A DNA stretch of 21,490 bases from a virus: positions 1 through 21,490 of the IMG/VR virus record IMGVR_UViG_3300046836_000343, one strand, 5' to 3'. Below the pieces are notes generated by a model, which ran no database searches, was not told where the DNA came from, and saw only the letters and a list, made by a program, of their open reading frames with translations. The translations under genes were made by a program, and so were the position numbers. Positions 21,450 to 21,490 of this stretch are shown one piece after another; positions within the stretch are counted from its first letter, which is position 1; the number at the start of each line of letters is the position of its first letter.

Positions 21450-21490
21450 TGGAGCGGGGTACGGGAGTCCAACCCGTCGTTTTCTGCTTG
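21450..21490 (-). tRNA. tRNA-Gly (probable), 3' half, cut by window edge
   Basis: Read on the minus strand from the right edge, a tRNA 3' half is visible. It comprises anticodon-loop bases C36-A37-A38 (21490-21488), the anticodon-stem strand GCAGA (21487-21483), a 5-base variable loop AAACG, a T arm ACGGG / loop TTGGACT / CCCGT (21477-21461), the acceptor strand ACCCCGC (21460-21454), discriminator U73 (21453) and an encoded CCA (21452-21450). Position 36 = C limits the identity to Gly, Asp, Glu, Ala or Val. U73 with a GCGGGG-type acceptor is typical of bacterial tRNA-Gly. The T loop has G where C56 is nearly universal, which is odd. The 5' half lies beyond the window. Confidence 0.75.

Overview
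The window is the structural and lysis half of a tailed double-stranded DNA phage or prophage (class Caudoviricetes), most likely of an acidobacterial host. Two things suggest the host. The left edge carries the 3' end of a PEP-CTERM exosortase-substrate gene, a class common in Acidobacteriota, Verrucomicrobiota and some Proteobacteria. Several signal peptides also end in the ..A-Q style common in acidobacterial exported proteins. The assignment is an inference: no 16S or other host marker is present. No integrase, repressor or replication gene is visible, so the sequence alone does not say whether this is an integrated prophage or a free phage genome.

Layout. Positions 1-215 (+) hold the end of the PEP-CTERM protein, followed by a + strand terminator. 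Positions 268-20480 are one long minus-strand block, transcribed right to left. Its order is: two small Cys-containing proteins and an unknown (20480-19637), a one-TM membrane protein (19640-19119), terminase small and large subunits (19086-16270), a zinc-ribbon protein (16258-15512), portal (15496-13682), a 65-aa protein, a rho-independent terminator, a 65-aa MPW-type basic protein, and a structured leader with a 12-codon ORF. Then come two short proteins, the scaffold (12224-11295), the major capsid protein (11116-10154), two decoration-like proteins (10143-9043), five small very basic proteins (8922-7856), a connector/adaptor candidate (7856-6864), two small proteins, a structural protein and three large-to-medium fibre or beta-helix proteins (5815-268). 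Positions 20611-21449 (+) form a divergent two-gene unit with its own promoter: an M15-family endolysin and a Cys4 protein. The right edge (21450-21490, minus) is the 3' half of a tRNA gene with tRNA-Gly hallmarks.

How it works together. TerS/TerL package DNA through the portal into a scaffold-built capsid. The capsid is probably stabilised by the two decoration-like proteins and closed by the connector. The small basic proteins are coupled translationally through TAATG junctions and share an Arg/Lys-Gly-Arg C-terminal tail. The endolysin releases progeny.

The most unusual feature is that the last three genes of the structural block (fibre/beta-helix type) all begin with convincing Sec signal peptides. 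Their mature parts hold 8, 20 and 20 cysteines, against 0-3 in the core virion proteins. This suggests export to an oxidising compartment instead of ordinary cytoplasmic tail assembly. Their juxtaposition with a PEP-CTERM gene makes a phage-encoded cell-surface module a reasonable hypothesis. No stretch longer than about 180 bases lacks a gene, and no insertion sequence or CRISPR array was seen.
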